DNA from: Chitinophagaceae bacterium | Lineage (GTDB): Bacteria > Bacteroidota > Bacteroidia > Chitinophagales > UBA10324 | Reading direction: 5' to 3' | DNA length: 64,000 nucleotides | Assembly: GCA_947469485.1 (NCBI GenBank) | Contig: CANIPU010000001.1 | Location: 267,559-331,558, forward strand | Part shown: positions 9,855 through 18,838 of the stretch, piece by piece | Layout: each line of letters opens with the position of its first letter | Position numbering within the stretch: the first letter of the stretch is position 1 | Notes under the pieces: model-generated | Told to the model about the DNA's origin: nothing | Database searches by the model: none | Seen by the model: only the letters and a program-made list of their open reading frames with translations | Position numbers and translations under genes: made by a program

Positions 9855-10646
9855 TTATCCTGTTATATAATAGCAGCAGGTAGTAAAAAAATCTCTGATA
9901 TATGGAATAGATTTCAGAATCGGAATTTGTTTGAGGGGTTTTAACCCGAATTTATATCTATAAATAGGATTGATTAAAAACAACTCTCTCTTTATAATTT
10001 TCATTCCTGCCTGTTCAACACAATGCTCAAAACGGTTGATCGAAATTTGGGTGTCGTGAACTTCTAGCAATTCTTTAATCGTAATTTCTGACTGTTGCAA
10101 AATATTTTTCAATACGAATTTATAAATCCCTTTTGGAAGAATGTGGTAGTAGGGCATTTTTCCGAATTTGCCTTTTGCAACTTGCTGATGGCCGCCGAAT
10201 GGCATAAACCATGGAGGAAATCCGAAAAAAATAATTCCATCTTTTTTCAAAAACTGTTTCAGCGTTTTCATCACCGATTCCTGATTCGGTAAATGTTCAA
10301 TTACATCTTTTAAAATGATGACATCAAATTGTCCGACAAATTCCTTTTGTATCTGTTCATCATAAAAATTACCGATTCTTAAATTCAATTTATACTGACT
10401 GATAAAATCTTTTGCATATCCTTTTCCACGCTCTACACGCCAATCTGCCAATTCCAATCCAACACAATCGGAACCGAGTTCAGCAAAAGCACATAAAACA
10501 CCACCTTCCCCTGCGCCAACTTCCAATACTTTTAAATTTTTTATATCGCGTTTAACCTGTTGAATAAACGGAACAACATATTGCCGTGCATTGTCCAACT
10601 GTTGTTGAAACATAATTTCCGGCTTACTATGATGATCGAGTCCCAA
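9855..10646 (-). CDS. Class I SAM-dependent methyltransferase
   Basis: Probable sugar- or glycan-modifying methyltransferase. The 263-residue protein has SAM motif I as KVLEVGAGEGGVLCAF (about 39-54), an acidic residue at the end of strand 2 (VGLELADWR), and the post-motif segment FDVIILKDVIEHLPNQE, close to the Ubi/methyltransferase-11 pattern. The C-terminal third is basic with aromatic patches. It lies between ugd and the UDP-xylose synthase in the polysaccharide operon with gaps of 49 and 83 bp, suggesting O-methylation of a sugar. The acceptor cannot be told from sequence. Confidence 0.78.
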   Translation of the reverse strand: MGLDHHSKPEIMFQQQLDNARQYVVPFIQQVKRDIKNLKVLEVGAGEGGVLCAFAELGSDCVGLELADWRVERGKGYAKDFISQYKLNLRIGNFYDEQIQKEFVGQFDVIILKDVIEHLPNQESVMKTLKQFLKKDGIIFFGFPPWFMPFGGHQQVAKGKFGKMPYYHILPKGIYKFVLKNILQQSEITIKELLEVHDTQISINRFEHCVEQAGMKIIKRELFLINPIYRYKFGLKPLKQIPILKSIPYIRDFFTTCCYYITG

Positions 10647-10695
10647 AATTCAGTTCAAAGTTTTTAGATCTAGGTTCAAAGAGGGGTTTTCACCT

Positions 10696-12006
10696 TCACT
10701 TAACAATTTCACGACCGATACTGTTGTAATAAAATCCGGCTTCTCTAACCTGATCTAACCCATATAGGTTACGACCATCAAAAATCACTTTGTTATTTAA
10801 ATTCGAAGCTATTTTTTCAAAATCCGGTGTTCTGAATTCAGCCCATTCAGTAAGAATGGCTAATGCATCTGCTCCTTTCAACATTTCGTACATATCATCA
10901 GCAAAGTCCACAGTATTTCCGAAAAGCTTTTTAGCATTTTCAATAGCTTCTGAATCGTACGCAATTACACTGCAACCTTCTTTAAGCAAATCTTCCATTA
11001 TATATAACGAAGGTGCTTCCCTGATGTCATCTGTATTTGGCTTAAAGGCGATTCCCCATAGTGCAATTCGTTTACCTTTTAAATCTCCCCCAAAATAGTT
11101 TCTGATTTTTTCAACTAATACATGTTTCTGAATATCATTTACTTCCATTACAGCATCCAGAATTCGAAAATTGTATTTGTTATCTTCTGCTGTTTTATAA
11201 AGCGCCTGAACATCTTTTGGAAAACAACTTCCACCATATCCTATACCCGGAAATAAAAATCTTTTTCCAATGCGGTTATCGCTGCCAATACCTTTACGAA
11301 CCCAATCAACATTGGCCCCAACTTTTTCGCAGAGATTTGCAATTTCATTCATGAAAGAAATTCTTGTTGCCAAATATGCGTTTGCTGCATACTTGGTCAT
11401 TTCGGCACTTCTTTCATCCATAAAAATTACCGGATTTCCCTGACGAACAAAGGGGTCATATAATTTTTCTATCAATTTACGAGCTTTCTCACTATTGGTT
11501 CCAACTACTACACGGTCTGGCTTCATAAAATCTTCCACTGCAATACCTTCTCTCAAAAATTCAGGATTCGATACCACATCAAATTCAACTTTTGCGTTTT
11601 TTGCAATTGCGGCACGAACTTTTTCAGCAGTTCCAACCGGTACTGTACTTTTATCAATAATTACTTTATAATCGGTGATTATTTTACCAAGATCTTCTGC
11701 AACACCTAAAATATACGACAAGTCGGCACTACCATCTTCACCCGGAGGAGTTGGGAGAGCAAGAAATAAAATCTTTGCGTCCTTAATCGCTTCAGCCAAA
11801 TTGGTAGTAAATTTCAAACGGCCATGCTCTACATTTCTTGCAAACAACACATCAAGGTCAGGTTCAAAAATCGGAAGTTTACCATTCCGAAGCATTTTGA
11901 CTTTTTCCTCATTAATGTCGACACAGATTACATTGTTTCCGGTTTCGGCAAAACAAGTTCCGGTTACTAAACCTACATATCCAGTTCCAATTACTGCAAT
12001 ATTCAT
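10696..12006 (-). CDS. ugd: UDP-glucose 6-dehydrogenase
   Basis: Makes UDP-glucuronate from UDP-glucose with two NAD. The 436-residue protein begins MNIAVIGTGYVGLVTGTCFAE (Rossmann motif), then LPTPPGEDG, STVPVGTAE, NPEFLREG, and the catalytic cysteine in GYGGSCFPKD near residue 260; the C-terminal domain has ALWGIAFKPNTDDIREAPS. It begins 6 bp after the DegT gene. Its product is used directly or decarboxylated by the UDP-xylose synthase downstream. Confidence 0.96.
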   Translation of the reverse strand: MNIAVIGTGYVGLVTGTCFAETGNNVICVDINEEKVKMLRNGKLPIFEPDLDVLFARNVEHGRLKFTTNLAEAIKDAKILFLALPTPPGEDGSADLSYILGVAEDLGKIITDYKVIIDKSTVPVGTAEKVRAAIAKNAKVEFDVVSNPEFLREGIAVEDFMKPDRVVVGTNSEKARKLIEKLYDPFVRQGNPVIFMDERSAEMTKYAANAYLATRISFMNEIANLCEKVGANVDWVRKGIGSDNRIGKRFLFPGIGYGGSCFPKDVQALYKTAEDNKYNFRILDAVMEVNDIQKHVLVEKIRNYFGGDLKGKRIALWGIAFKPNTDDIREAPSLYIMEDLLKEGCSVIAYDSEAIENAKKLFGNTVDFADDMYEMLKGADALAILTEWAEFRTPDFEKIASNLNNKVIFDGRNLYGLDQVREAGFYYNSIGREIVK

Positions 12007-12012
12007 GATTAC

Positions 12013-13143
12013 TTATTTAAGAAATTCTAAAACTGATGAAGCAATATAATTCAATTGTTCTTCGTCCATTTCTGTATGGATTGGCAGAGATAATACTCTT
12101 GGTGATAACCACTCTGTATTTTTTAAATCGCCAACTATACGAGCTCCCTTTTCAAATGCCTTTTGTTTATGACAAGCAAGAGGATAATAAAGCATGGTTG
12201 GAATACCTTTTTCTTTTAATGAATTAATCATTGCTTCACGATCAACATTATCAGAAAGTATTAAAGTGTATTGATGGTAAACATGCTTTGCATATGATGC
12301 ACGAAATGGTGTTTTGATTTTGGGATGATTAGCAAATGCTTTATCATAAAAATTAGCCACAGTTCTTCTTGCATTACAATATGAATCAAGATGCTTCAAT
12401 TTGACCCTAAGAATTGCTGCCTGAAGAGTATCAAGGCGACTATTGCAACCAATTAAATCATGATAATATTTAATTCGCTGACCATGATTCGCTATCATTT
12501 TTAATTTAAGAGCCAGCTCATCATTATTTGTAAAAATTGCACCTCCATCACCATAGCAACCTAAATTCTTTGAAGGGAAAAACGAAGTGGTTGAAATCAG
12601 AGCCATTGAACCATTCTTAAAAGTATCACCATTGCTAAAAGTGTACTCTCCGCCTATTGCCTGAGCATTATCCTCAACAACAGCAATTTTGTGTTTTGCT
12701 GCAAGTGCAAGAATGGGCTCCATGTTGGCTGCCTGGCCATATAAGTGAACCGGAACTATAACTTTTGTTTTTGGAGAAATTGCTTTCTCAATTTCAGTAA
12801 CATCAATAGTAAAAGTTTCAGCATTCACATCCACAAAAACCGGAATACATTTTAACAATGCAATCACTTCAACAGTAGCAAAATAAGTGAACGAAGGAGT
12901 TATTACTTCATCTCCGGGTTGTAAATCCAACGCCATCATTGCTATCTGCAAAGCATCTGTACCATTCGCACAGGGAATCACATTTTTTACTCCTGCATAT
13001 TTACCTAAATCAACTGCAAACTCCTGAACCTGCTTTCCGGCAATAAACGAGGCATTATCTAATACTTCTTGTATGCCTTTATCAATATCAGGTTTGATTT
13101 TTTGATATTGAGATTTCAGGTCGACCATTTCTATATTTCTCAT
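12013..13143 (-). CDS. DegT/DnrJ/EryC1/StrS-family sugar aminotransferase
   Basis: PLP-dependent aminotransferase acting on a nucleotide-linked keto-sugar. The 376-residue protein shows VIPCANGTDALQIAMMAL (cofactor phosphate region), GDEVITPSFTYFATVEV, PVHLYGQAANME, VVEDNAQAIGGEY and the Schiff-base lysine in FFPSKNLGCYGDGGA near residue 188. It most resembles WbpE/FdtB-type enzymes making 3-amino sugars, but the substrate is not decidable here. It is the promoter-proximal gene of the polysaccharide operon, with a strong -7 element just upstream. Confidence 0.92.
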   Translation of the reverse strand: MRNIEMVDLKSQYQKIKPDIDKGIQEVLDNASFIAGKQVQEFAVDLGKYAGVKNVIPCANGTDALQIAMMALDLQPGDEVITPSFTYFATVEVIALLKCIPVFVDVNAETFTIDVTEIEKAISPKTKVIVPVHLYGQAANMEPILALAAKHKIAVVEDNAQAIGGEYTFSNGDTFKNGSMALISTTSFFPSKNLGCYGDGGAIFTNNDELALKLKMIANHGQRIKYYHDLIGCNSRLDTLQAAILRVKLKHLDSYCNARRTVANFYDKAFANHPKIKTPFRASYAKHVYHQYTLILSDNVDREAMINSLKEKGIPTMLYYPLACHKQKAFEKGARIVGDLKNTEWLSPRVLSLPIHTEMDEEQLNYIASSVLEFLK

Positions 13144-13171
13144 CGTGCGTGCAGTCTTTTTTAAGGAGCGG

Positions 13172-13179
13172 CAAACTTA
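13172..13179 (-). promoter_or_regulatory. Probable promoter of the polysaccharide operon (-7 element)
   Basis: Minus-strand TAAGTTTG followed by CCGCTCC is a perfect TAnnTTTG match of the Bacteroidota type. It lies 28 bp upstream of the DegT ATG, giving a predicted leader of about 20 nt. A TTG-like -33 triplet occurs 17 bp further up (slightly short spacing). Confidence 0.55.
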
Positions 13180-13233
13180 ATTGAATTAGATTTAAACAAG
13201 AAGCATATAAACCAAGTTCCGCTGATAAAAATT

Positions 13234-13623
13234 TTATCGGGCTTGCTTGAGGCTGTTAAGAAAACTGATACCCTCGGTGGTCAGTTTTTTTACGAATAAT
13301 GTATCATTGAATTTATAACTAACCTGCTCGCAACCTTCTTGTAAACTGAATTGCATTTCAGTAGAATCTTCATATACTTTGAAAATGAGTTTTCCTTCGT
13401 AATTGCAATCGCCGGTTGCATTTGATTTTTCATCAATATAATTCCACCACTTTTGAATTTTATCAATGTCATTTGTCTCATAATGAACCATTGGAATCGT
13501 AGAACCTGACGATATATAAACTTTAACCACATCACTTTCCTGAATCAGTTGATGCAAATCAGATTGTTTAGAGCATGATGTAAAAAACAAAATGCAAATT
13601 GAAACCAAGAATAAATTTTTCAT
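13234..13623 (-). CDS. Small lipoprotein of unknown function
   Basis: I do not recognise this 129-residue protein. It begins MKNLFLVSICILFFTSC with a clear lipobox ending at Cys17, so it should be a lipoprotein. The mature part is soluble, mixed charge, with two cysteines (DCNYEGKL and LQEGCEQ) that could pair. It lies 90 bp beyond the DegT start and 55 bp after the ABC permease stop on the same strand, so it could be the last gene of the efflux operon or an independent gene. Confidence 0.7.
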   Translation of the reverse strand: MKNLFLVSICILFFTSCSKQSDLHQLIQESDVVKVYISSGSTIPMVHYETNDIDKIQKWWNYIDEKSNATGDCNYEGKLIFKVYEDSTEMQFSLQEGCEQVSYKFNDTLFVKKLTTEGISFLNSLKQAR

Positions 13624-13678
13624 TTGTAATTTTTTTATGAACGATGAACTTTCCTGACAAAGTATTTAATAGAATTTT

Positions 13679-14800
13679 TTAACCGGCTCTTTTTCTGTAA
13701 AAAAAAGTTGCAAGTGAACACATCACTAATCCACCCAAACTGATTGCACTTAGTTGTGGAAGAATATCCTTTAATGATGAACCCTTTAAAACAACCATTC
13801 GCATAACAGCAACAAAATAAGCTATTGGATTAAACTTGGTAATATTCTGAGCCCACTGCGGCATTGCCTCAATTGGTGTGAACAACCCACTCATTAAAAT
13901 AAATATCACCATAAAGAACCAGGCAAGAAACATGGCTTGCTGCTGGGTATCCACCATGGTCGAAATCAATAACCCGAATCCAAGAAGTGTAATGAGATAT
14001 ATAGTTGCGAATAAATAAATGAGTGGAATTGACCCGAGAATGTGAATGCTAAAAACCCATCGTGCAACCAACAACCCTATTGTTAGTTGAACCAATCCGA
14101 TAATTAAAAAAGGAATTTGTTTACCAATGATGAAGTGTGCTTTCTTAATGGGGGTAACATTTATTTGTTCAATTGTTCCGATTTCTTTTTCGCGCACAAT
14201 GTTTTGAGCGGACATGAACATGCCGACCATCGTGAGTAACATAACAATCAACCCGGGTACCATGAAAGTTTTATAATTCATGTATGGATTATACCAGAAT
14301 GAATATGGCGTACTTAAAACCTTCTGCTGATCAAATTGTTGCTGGTTTATCCATTGGATATTTATCTGTTGATTAAAACTCTGAATGATGTTGAGAGCAT
14401 AAGTATTTATTACACCTGCAGCAGCCCCATCAATTGCATTGATATTGAGCAACAGTTTTGTGTGCTGCTCCTTCATCAAATCATGTTCGAATCCTTTCGG
14501 AATCATGAGTATACATCGGTCTTTACCCTGCATAATATCTTCATCTGCATGCTTTTCGTCAAACGAAAAATCGGATAACTCGAAATAATTACTCGCTTTA
14601 AACTTTCCGATCAATTGTCGCGATGCCTGACTTTGATCCTGGTCTATCACATGCATATTCAGGTGACGGATTTCAAATGTTGCTGCATTGGATAGTATGA
14701 GCAACTGTATAAGAGGCATCATTATTATTTGCGGCAACATTGCTCGGTTACGAAATATTTGCAAAAACTCTTTTCGGATAATTACGAGGATTGTTCGCAT
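13679..14800 (-). CDS. ABC-2 type transporter permease (YbhR/YhhJ-like)
   Basis: Inner-membrane permease of an ABC exporter of the YbhFSR type. The 373-residue protein has one N-terminal membrane segment after RTILVIIRKEFLQIFRNRAM, a large extracytoplasmic domain to about residue 175, then five to six segments. The EKEIGTIEQINVTPIKK motif near 206-222 is the cytoplasmic coupling helix of ABC-2 permeases. It follows the second permease by 1 bp, so the pair likely forms a heterodimer. Last transport gene of the operon. Confidence 0.88.
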   Translation of the reverse strand: MRTILVIIRKEFLQIFRNRAMLPQIIMMPLIQLLILSNAATFEIRHLNMHVIDQDQSQASRQLIGKFKASNYFELSDFSFDEKHADEDIMQGKDRCILMIPKGFEHDLMKEQHTKLLLNINAIDGAAAGVINTYALNIIQSFNQQINIQWINQQQFDQQKVLSTPYSFWYNPYMNYKTFMVPGLIVMLLTMVGMFMSAQNIVREKEIGTIEQINVTPIKKAHFIIGKQIPFLIIGLVQLTIGLLVARWVFSIHILGSIPLIYLFATIYLITLLGFGLLISTMVDTQQQAMFLAWFFMVIFILMSGLFTPIEAMPQWAQNITKFNPIAYFVAVMRMVVLKGSSLKDILPQLSAISLGGLVMCSLATFFYRKRAG

Positions 14801-14801
14801 A

Positions 14802-15914
14802 TCAACTGAGCTTCATTTTAAATCTGCGTGAAGCCAAAAACAGAAACACAACCGCCATGAAAGCAAGAACGCAAGTGTCTTTCCAAACCACACTCCATCC
14901 TGCTCCCTTCAGCATAATATCACGCAACATACTGATAAACCAGCGCGCGGGAATTATATTACTGAGTACTTGGAGTGGCACAGGCATGTTATCAATCGGA
15001 AAAATATATCCACTGAGAATTATAGTTGGCAACATTAATCCCATCATGGAAATCAACATCGCTGCCATTTGATTCGGAGCAATGGAAGAAATCAGAATTC
15101 CGAATGAAAGAGCAGTAATTACAAACAACAAAACTTCACCGAGCAACAGGAAAATATTTCCGCGAATAGGAACATGAAACACAAACATAGAAAGCCCAAG
15201 AGTAACGAGTGTTATGCAGAATGAAAGTACCAGATAAGGAATCACTTTTCCTAAAATCACCTGCCAAGATTTAAGTGGTGAAACCATGAGCGCTTCCAAA
15301 GTACCCGTTTCTTTTTCGCGTGCGAGCGAAATACTTGTCATCATTGCACTCACCAGCATCATGATTATGGTCATAACACCAGGAACAAAAAGATAAACTC
15401 CTTTTAACTCTTCGTTGAACCACATGCGCACTTCGGTTTGAATAATAGCTGGTGGTTTCGAACCTTTGTTTAATTCTTGCTGGTAATTCAACAGTATTGC
15501 ACGCGTGTAGGCAACAATTGTATTGGCAGTATTCGGGTCTGTTGCATCGCCAATAAGTTGAATGTTCCCTGTGTTTTTTGAATAAATATTTTTCGCAAGA
15601 TTATTTTCAAACACAATAACCTCCTTCACCTTACCGCTTTTAAAGGCCGTTTCAATTTCTTTTTCAGAACGGAGATTCTGATAAAGATGGAAATATTCGG
15701 AAGAGAGAATCCGGTTGGTGATATCGCGCGACACATCGTCGTGCGCCAAATCAAGCACCGCCACATTCACATTTTTAATTTCGTTGGTAATTGCAAATCC
15801 AAAAAGTAAAATTTGTACAACAGGCATTCCAAACAGAATAAGCATTGTTCTTCGGTCGCGGAAAATGTGACGAAATTCTTTTTGCAAAAACCCGAAAAAT
15901 CTCCGTCTGTTCAT
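14802..15914 (-). CDS. ABC-2 type transporter permease (YbhS-like)
   Basis: Partner permease of the same exporter, 370 residues. It starts MNRRRFFGFLQKEFRHIFRD with a membrane segment near 27-43, has an extracytoplasmic loop to about 170, then TM segments near 175-200, 225-250, 260-285, 295-315 and 345-362. The coupling motif is AREKETGTLEALMVSPLKSWQ. Gene order ATPase-ATPase-permease-permease matches ybhF-ybhS-ybhR, but here a transglutaminase-like gene intervenes before this permease. Confidence 0.88.
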   Translation of the reverse strand: MNRRRFFGFLQKEFRHIFRDRRTMLILFGMPVVQILLFGFAITNEIKNVNVAVLDLAHDDVSRDITNRILSSEYFHLYQNLRSEKEIETAFKSGKVKEVIVFENNLAKNIYSKNTGNIQLIGDATDPNTANTIVAYTRAILLNYQQELNKGSKPPAIIQTEVRMWFNEELKGVYLFVPGVMTIIMMLVSAMMTSISLAREKETGTLEALMVSPLKSWQVILGKVIPYLVLSFCITLVTLGLSMFVFHVPIRGNIFLLLGEVLLFVITALSFGILISSIAPNQMAAMLISMMGLMLPTIILSGYIFPIDNMPVPLQVLSNIIPARWFISMLRDIMLKGAGWSVVWKDTCVLAFMAVVFLFLASRRFKMKLS

Positions 15915-15939
15915 TTGAATAAATTAAAACTCTTCATAA

Positions 15940-17088
15940 TTAGATAAAACCATTTTTTGTTCCAAATGCAAATCGCTGATTCAGCTTATAAAATTTTTTG
16001 TAATCATGGTAGAACCTTGATTCAGTAATTGGTATAATTAAAACTTCATTCTTCTCAGTATTGTATTCTTCAATAATCAAAAATTTTTCCATTGAAGGAT
16101 CATTAATTGAATAATAAAACTCAATAAAATTCAAAGGATACTTCTCCTTTCCATTTACATATACTTTTAATAGATTAAAGGTGAGGTCAACAAGATACCA
16201 TTGCTTTTTTTGATTATCATAAACTTCAGTGGTTGTATGCCCTTCAGCATTCATTATTACGGGGTCTTCAATAGAATCATAAGTGCTTCCCAATCCAATT
16301 CTGCGAATCGGGATCTTCAAACACGCTCCTGCATAAGAAAAAATATCTGCAAAATTCCCACACCAAACTTTATCTTTTCCTTTCATTGCTCTCTGATATT
16401 GAGCAAACGAGGAAATACCATTCATGGAATCAGAAGGTGTACCCTGATGATCAGATAAATTTTTTATTATTTTTTTTGCAATTATTTCAACTTCATTGGC
16501 TTCAGTAAATTTATTATTGGTGAATTCATTTCTCGCAAAGTTTATTTCATCAGTTGTAGGGGAATAAATTATAAAATCAGAAACTTGTTTTTCAACCATA
16601 AATAAATCAGTTTCCCCAATAGTAATCAGGTCGTTAGAATAAGATGATTTTCCTGCTGACTGAAAGAGCTGCTTCGGTTCATAAGTAATATTCATTGAAT
16701 ATTTTTTTGTGGTTGCATTTTCAGTTGATGCCCAGATATATAAAACAACCTTTTGAAGTTTCAAGGAATCAGAAAAGAATGGTATAAACATTTTACCATC
16801 AGACTTTTCAGATTTTGAATTATTTATTTGAAAATAATACGCTTTGAAATCAGAAAGAGTATTCGTCAGATAAATATTAAGCCCGCAAATGTTCTGGCCA
16901 TTCCTTTTAACTCTTTCTAACTTTGAATAAAATATTTCTTCAGCCGGCGGATATAAAGCCAAATACTGACGAGAATATTTATAAGAAATATTTTCTTCCT
17001 GAATCCGGGGTTTACAACTAATTGTTAATGTCAAAACAACTATATAAAACCATGAAGAATATTTTAAAAACATGTTTCCGGTTTTCAT
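15940..17088 (-). CDS. Transglutaminase-like lipoprotein inside the efflux operon
   Basis: A 382-residue protein with a lipoprotein signal (LTLTISC, Cys25). Near the C-terminal half it carries a transglutaminase/papain-type triad: Cys243 in KVWCGNFADIF, His284 in AEGHTTTEVY, and Asp301 in QWYLVDLTFN. This spacing is normal for the transglutaminase-like superfamily, whose bacterial members are often peptidases or amidases. The N-terminal 170 residues look like a beta-rich domain without a name. It starts 1 bp after the ATPase stop and ends 25 bp before the permease, so it is co-transcribed with the exporter. A link with transport is inferred from position only. Confidence 0.75.
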   Translation of the reverse strand: MKTGNMFLKYSSWFYIVVLTLTISCKPRIQEENISYKYSRQYLALYPPAEEIFYSKLERVKRNGQNICGLNIYLTNTLSDFKAYYFQINNSKSEKSDGKMFIPFFSDSLKLQKVVLYIWASTENATTKKYSMNITYEPKQLFQSAGKSSYSNDLITIGETDLFMVEKQVSDFIIYSPTTDEINFARNEFTNNKFTEANEVEIIAKKIIKNLSDHQGTPSDSMNGISSFAQYQRAMKGKDKVWCGNFADIFSYAGACLKIPIRRIGLGSTYDSIEDPVIMNAEGHTTTEVYDNQKKQWYLVDLTFNLLKVYVNGKEKYPLNFIEFYYSINDPSMEKFLIIEEYNTEKNEVLIIPITESRFYHDYKKFYKLNQRFAFGTKNGFI

Positions 17089-17089
17089 T

Positions 17090-17842
17090 CTACAAAACTT
17101 GCTTTTGAGTTGGTCTTGCTAATCGAAGAAAAACTTCATCCATACTTACTGCATTGAATTGTTTTTTCAATTGGGTGGGAGTATCAAGCGCTTCAATTCT
17201 TCCATCTACCATTATGCTCACCCGATCGCAGTATTCCGATTCATCCATGTAGTGAGTGGTGACAAATACAGTTGTGCCTTTTTCCGCAGCATTGTAAATC
17301 AAATCCCAGAATTGTCTGCGTGTAATCGGATCAACACCGCTTGTTGGCTCATCCAAAAAAACAATTTTCGGTTTGTGAATCATTGCAACAGATAACGCCA
17401 ATTTCTGTTTCCAACCGAGCGGAATATTTTTTATTAATTCTTTCCTGAAACTTTCCATTCCTAATTCTGAAATCAATTCTTCTGCTCTTTCTTTTAAAAT
17501 ATTTTTTCGCAAACCATAAATGCCTCCGTAAAACTGAATGTTTTCAATCACTGTTAAATCTTCGTACAACGAAAACCGTTGCGCCATGTAGCCGATATTT
17601 TTTCTGATCTGATTTGCCTCGGTAAACAAATTGAAACCAGCAACATTTGCTTTACCTGCAGTCGGCGACCACAAACCGATTAACATCTTTATTGCCGTAG
17701 TCTTACCAGCGCCATTTGCTCCGAGAAAGCCAAATACTTCTCCTTTCTTCACCTGAAAAGAAATATTATCAACCGCTGTGAACGAACCAAATCGTTTCAC
17801 TAAGTTTTCAACTTCAATAATATTTTCTCCGGTGAGTTTCAA
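17090..17842 (-). CDS. ABC transporter ATPase (equivalent of YbhF C-terminal half)
   Basis: Nucleotide-binding subunit of the exporter, 250 residues. Walker A is GANGAGKTT (about 39-47), Walker B IVFLDEPTSGVDP, switch His in VTTHYMDE. The signature motif is degenerate, LGWKQKLALS in place of LSGGQ, exactly as in the second half of YbhF-type fused ATPases. It follows the other ATPase by 18 bp. The two probably pair as a heterodimer with two unlike sites. Confidence 0.92.
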   Translation of the reverse strand: MKLTGENIIEVENLVKRFGSFTAVDNISFQVKKGEVFGFLGANGAGKTTAIKMLIGLWSPTAGKANVAGFNLFTEANQIRKNIGYMAQRFSLYEDLTVIENIQFYGGIYGLRKNILKERAEELISELGMESFRKELIKNIPLGWKQKLALSVAMIHKPKIVFLDEPTSGVDPITRRQFWDLIYNAAEKGTTVFVTTHYMDESEYCDRVSIMVDGRIEALDTPTQLKKQFNAVSMDEVFLRLARPTQKQVL

Positions 17843-17860
17843 TTATTCAATTTTTGTTAT

Positions 17861-18778
17861 TCAGTTTTTGTTGTGCTCCATCAAATGCATAAAACAATCT
17901 TCAATTCCTGCTTCAATTATTTTCACTTCGGTGTGCTGATGACCTTGTTGTTTTAAAAGTGTTTCAATTTTTTCTGTTGATGAATTTTCCTTTTTCATCG
18001 TGATGTGCAAAAATTCGCCAAAGCCATAAACACTTTCAGCATCTTCCACTTTTAAAATATCCTTTCGCAGCTTCGGCATATTCTCAGATTTCACAGCAAT
18101 AACATGCAACGGAAATTTTTTTGTAATCACACCCGGAGGATCTATATCCAGAATTTTTCCTTTTTGAATTAATGCTACACGATCGCAACGGCTTGCTTCA
18201 TCCATGTATGGAGTGGAAACCAAAATAGTGAGTCCGCTTTGCTTTAATCTGCTGAGCATTTCCCAGAATTCTACTCTGGAAACCGGATCCACTCCTGTTG
18301 TTGGTTCGTCTAAAAATAAAACTCGAGGTTTGTGAATGAGTGCGCAGCACAAGGCAAGTTTCTGTTTCATTCCGCCACTCAGTTTTCCTGAACGGCGATC
18401 TTTGAATGGTTCCAGCTGCACATAAATTTCTTTGATGATGGAATAATTTTCCTGCACAGTTGTTCCAAAAACTTTTGCAAAAAACTCCAGATTTTCCTGA
18501 ACAGATAAATCAGGATACAACGAAAATTTTCCGGGCATATATCCAACTCTCGAACGAATGGCAATTTCATCTTTCAGATGAAAACCATCTACCAACGCAT
18601 CACCACTATCTGCATTCATCACCGTAGTAAGTATGCGAAAGAGTGTGCTCTTGCCTGCGCCATCGGGGCCAATGAATCCAAACAGCTCACCTTCATTCAC
18701 TGTGAATGAAACATCATCCAAAGCTTTTGTGCTGTGGAATGATTTGGTGATGTTGGTGGCAATTACTCTTTCTTTCAT
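17861..18778 (-). CDS. ABC transporter ATPase (equivalent of YbhF N-terminal half)
   Basis: Second nucleotide-binding subunit, 305 residues. Walker A is GPDGAGKST, signature LSGGMKQKLALC, Walker B VLFLDEPTTGVDP; the switch histidine position reads VSTPYMDE, so the usual His is Pro. A C-terminal extension of about 80 residues after DIDPPGVITKKF is shared with the first half of YbhF proteins. It lies about 60 bp after the HlyD gene. Confidence 0.92.
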   Translation of the reverse strand: MKERVIATNITKSFHSTKALDDVSFTVNEGELFGFIGPDGAGKSTLFRILTTVMNADSGDALVDGFHLKDEIAIRSRVGYMPGKFSLYPDLSVQENLEFFAKVFGTTVQENYSIIKEIYVQLEPFKDRRSGKLSGGMKQKLALCCALIHKPRVLFLDEPTTGVDPVSRVEFWEMLSRLKQSGLTILVSTPYMDEASRCDRVALIQKGKILDIDPPGVITKKFPLHVIAVKSENMPKLRKDILKVEDAESVYGFGEFLHITMKKENSSTEKIETLLKQQGHQHTEVKIIEAGIEDCFMHLMEHNKN

Positions 18779-18838
18779 CTTCTCAAATGAATTTTACTGA
18801 TAGTCATTAGAGTTTAAAATAAGTTTTAGGAATAAAAC

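Noticed and set aside
13290..13535. 81-codon open frame inside the small lipoprotein gene
   Set aside because: It lies wholly inside the lipoprotein gene on the same strand; the lipoprotein frame has a signal peptide and lipobox, this one has nothing.
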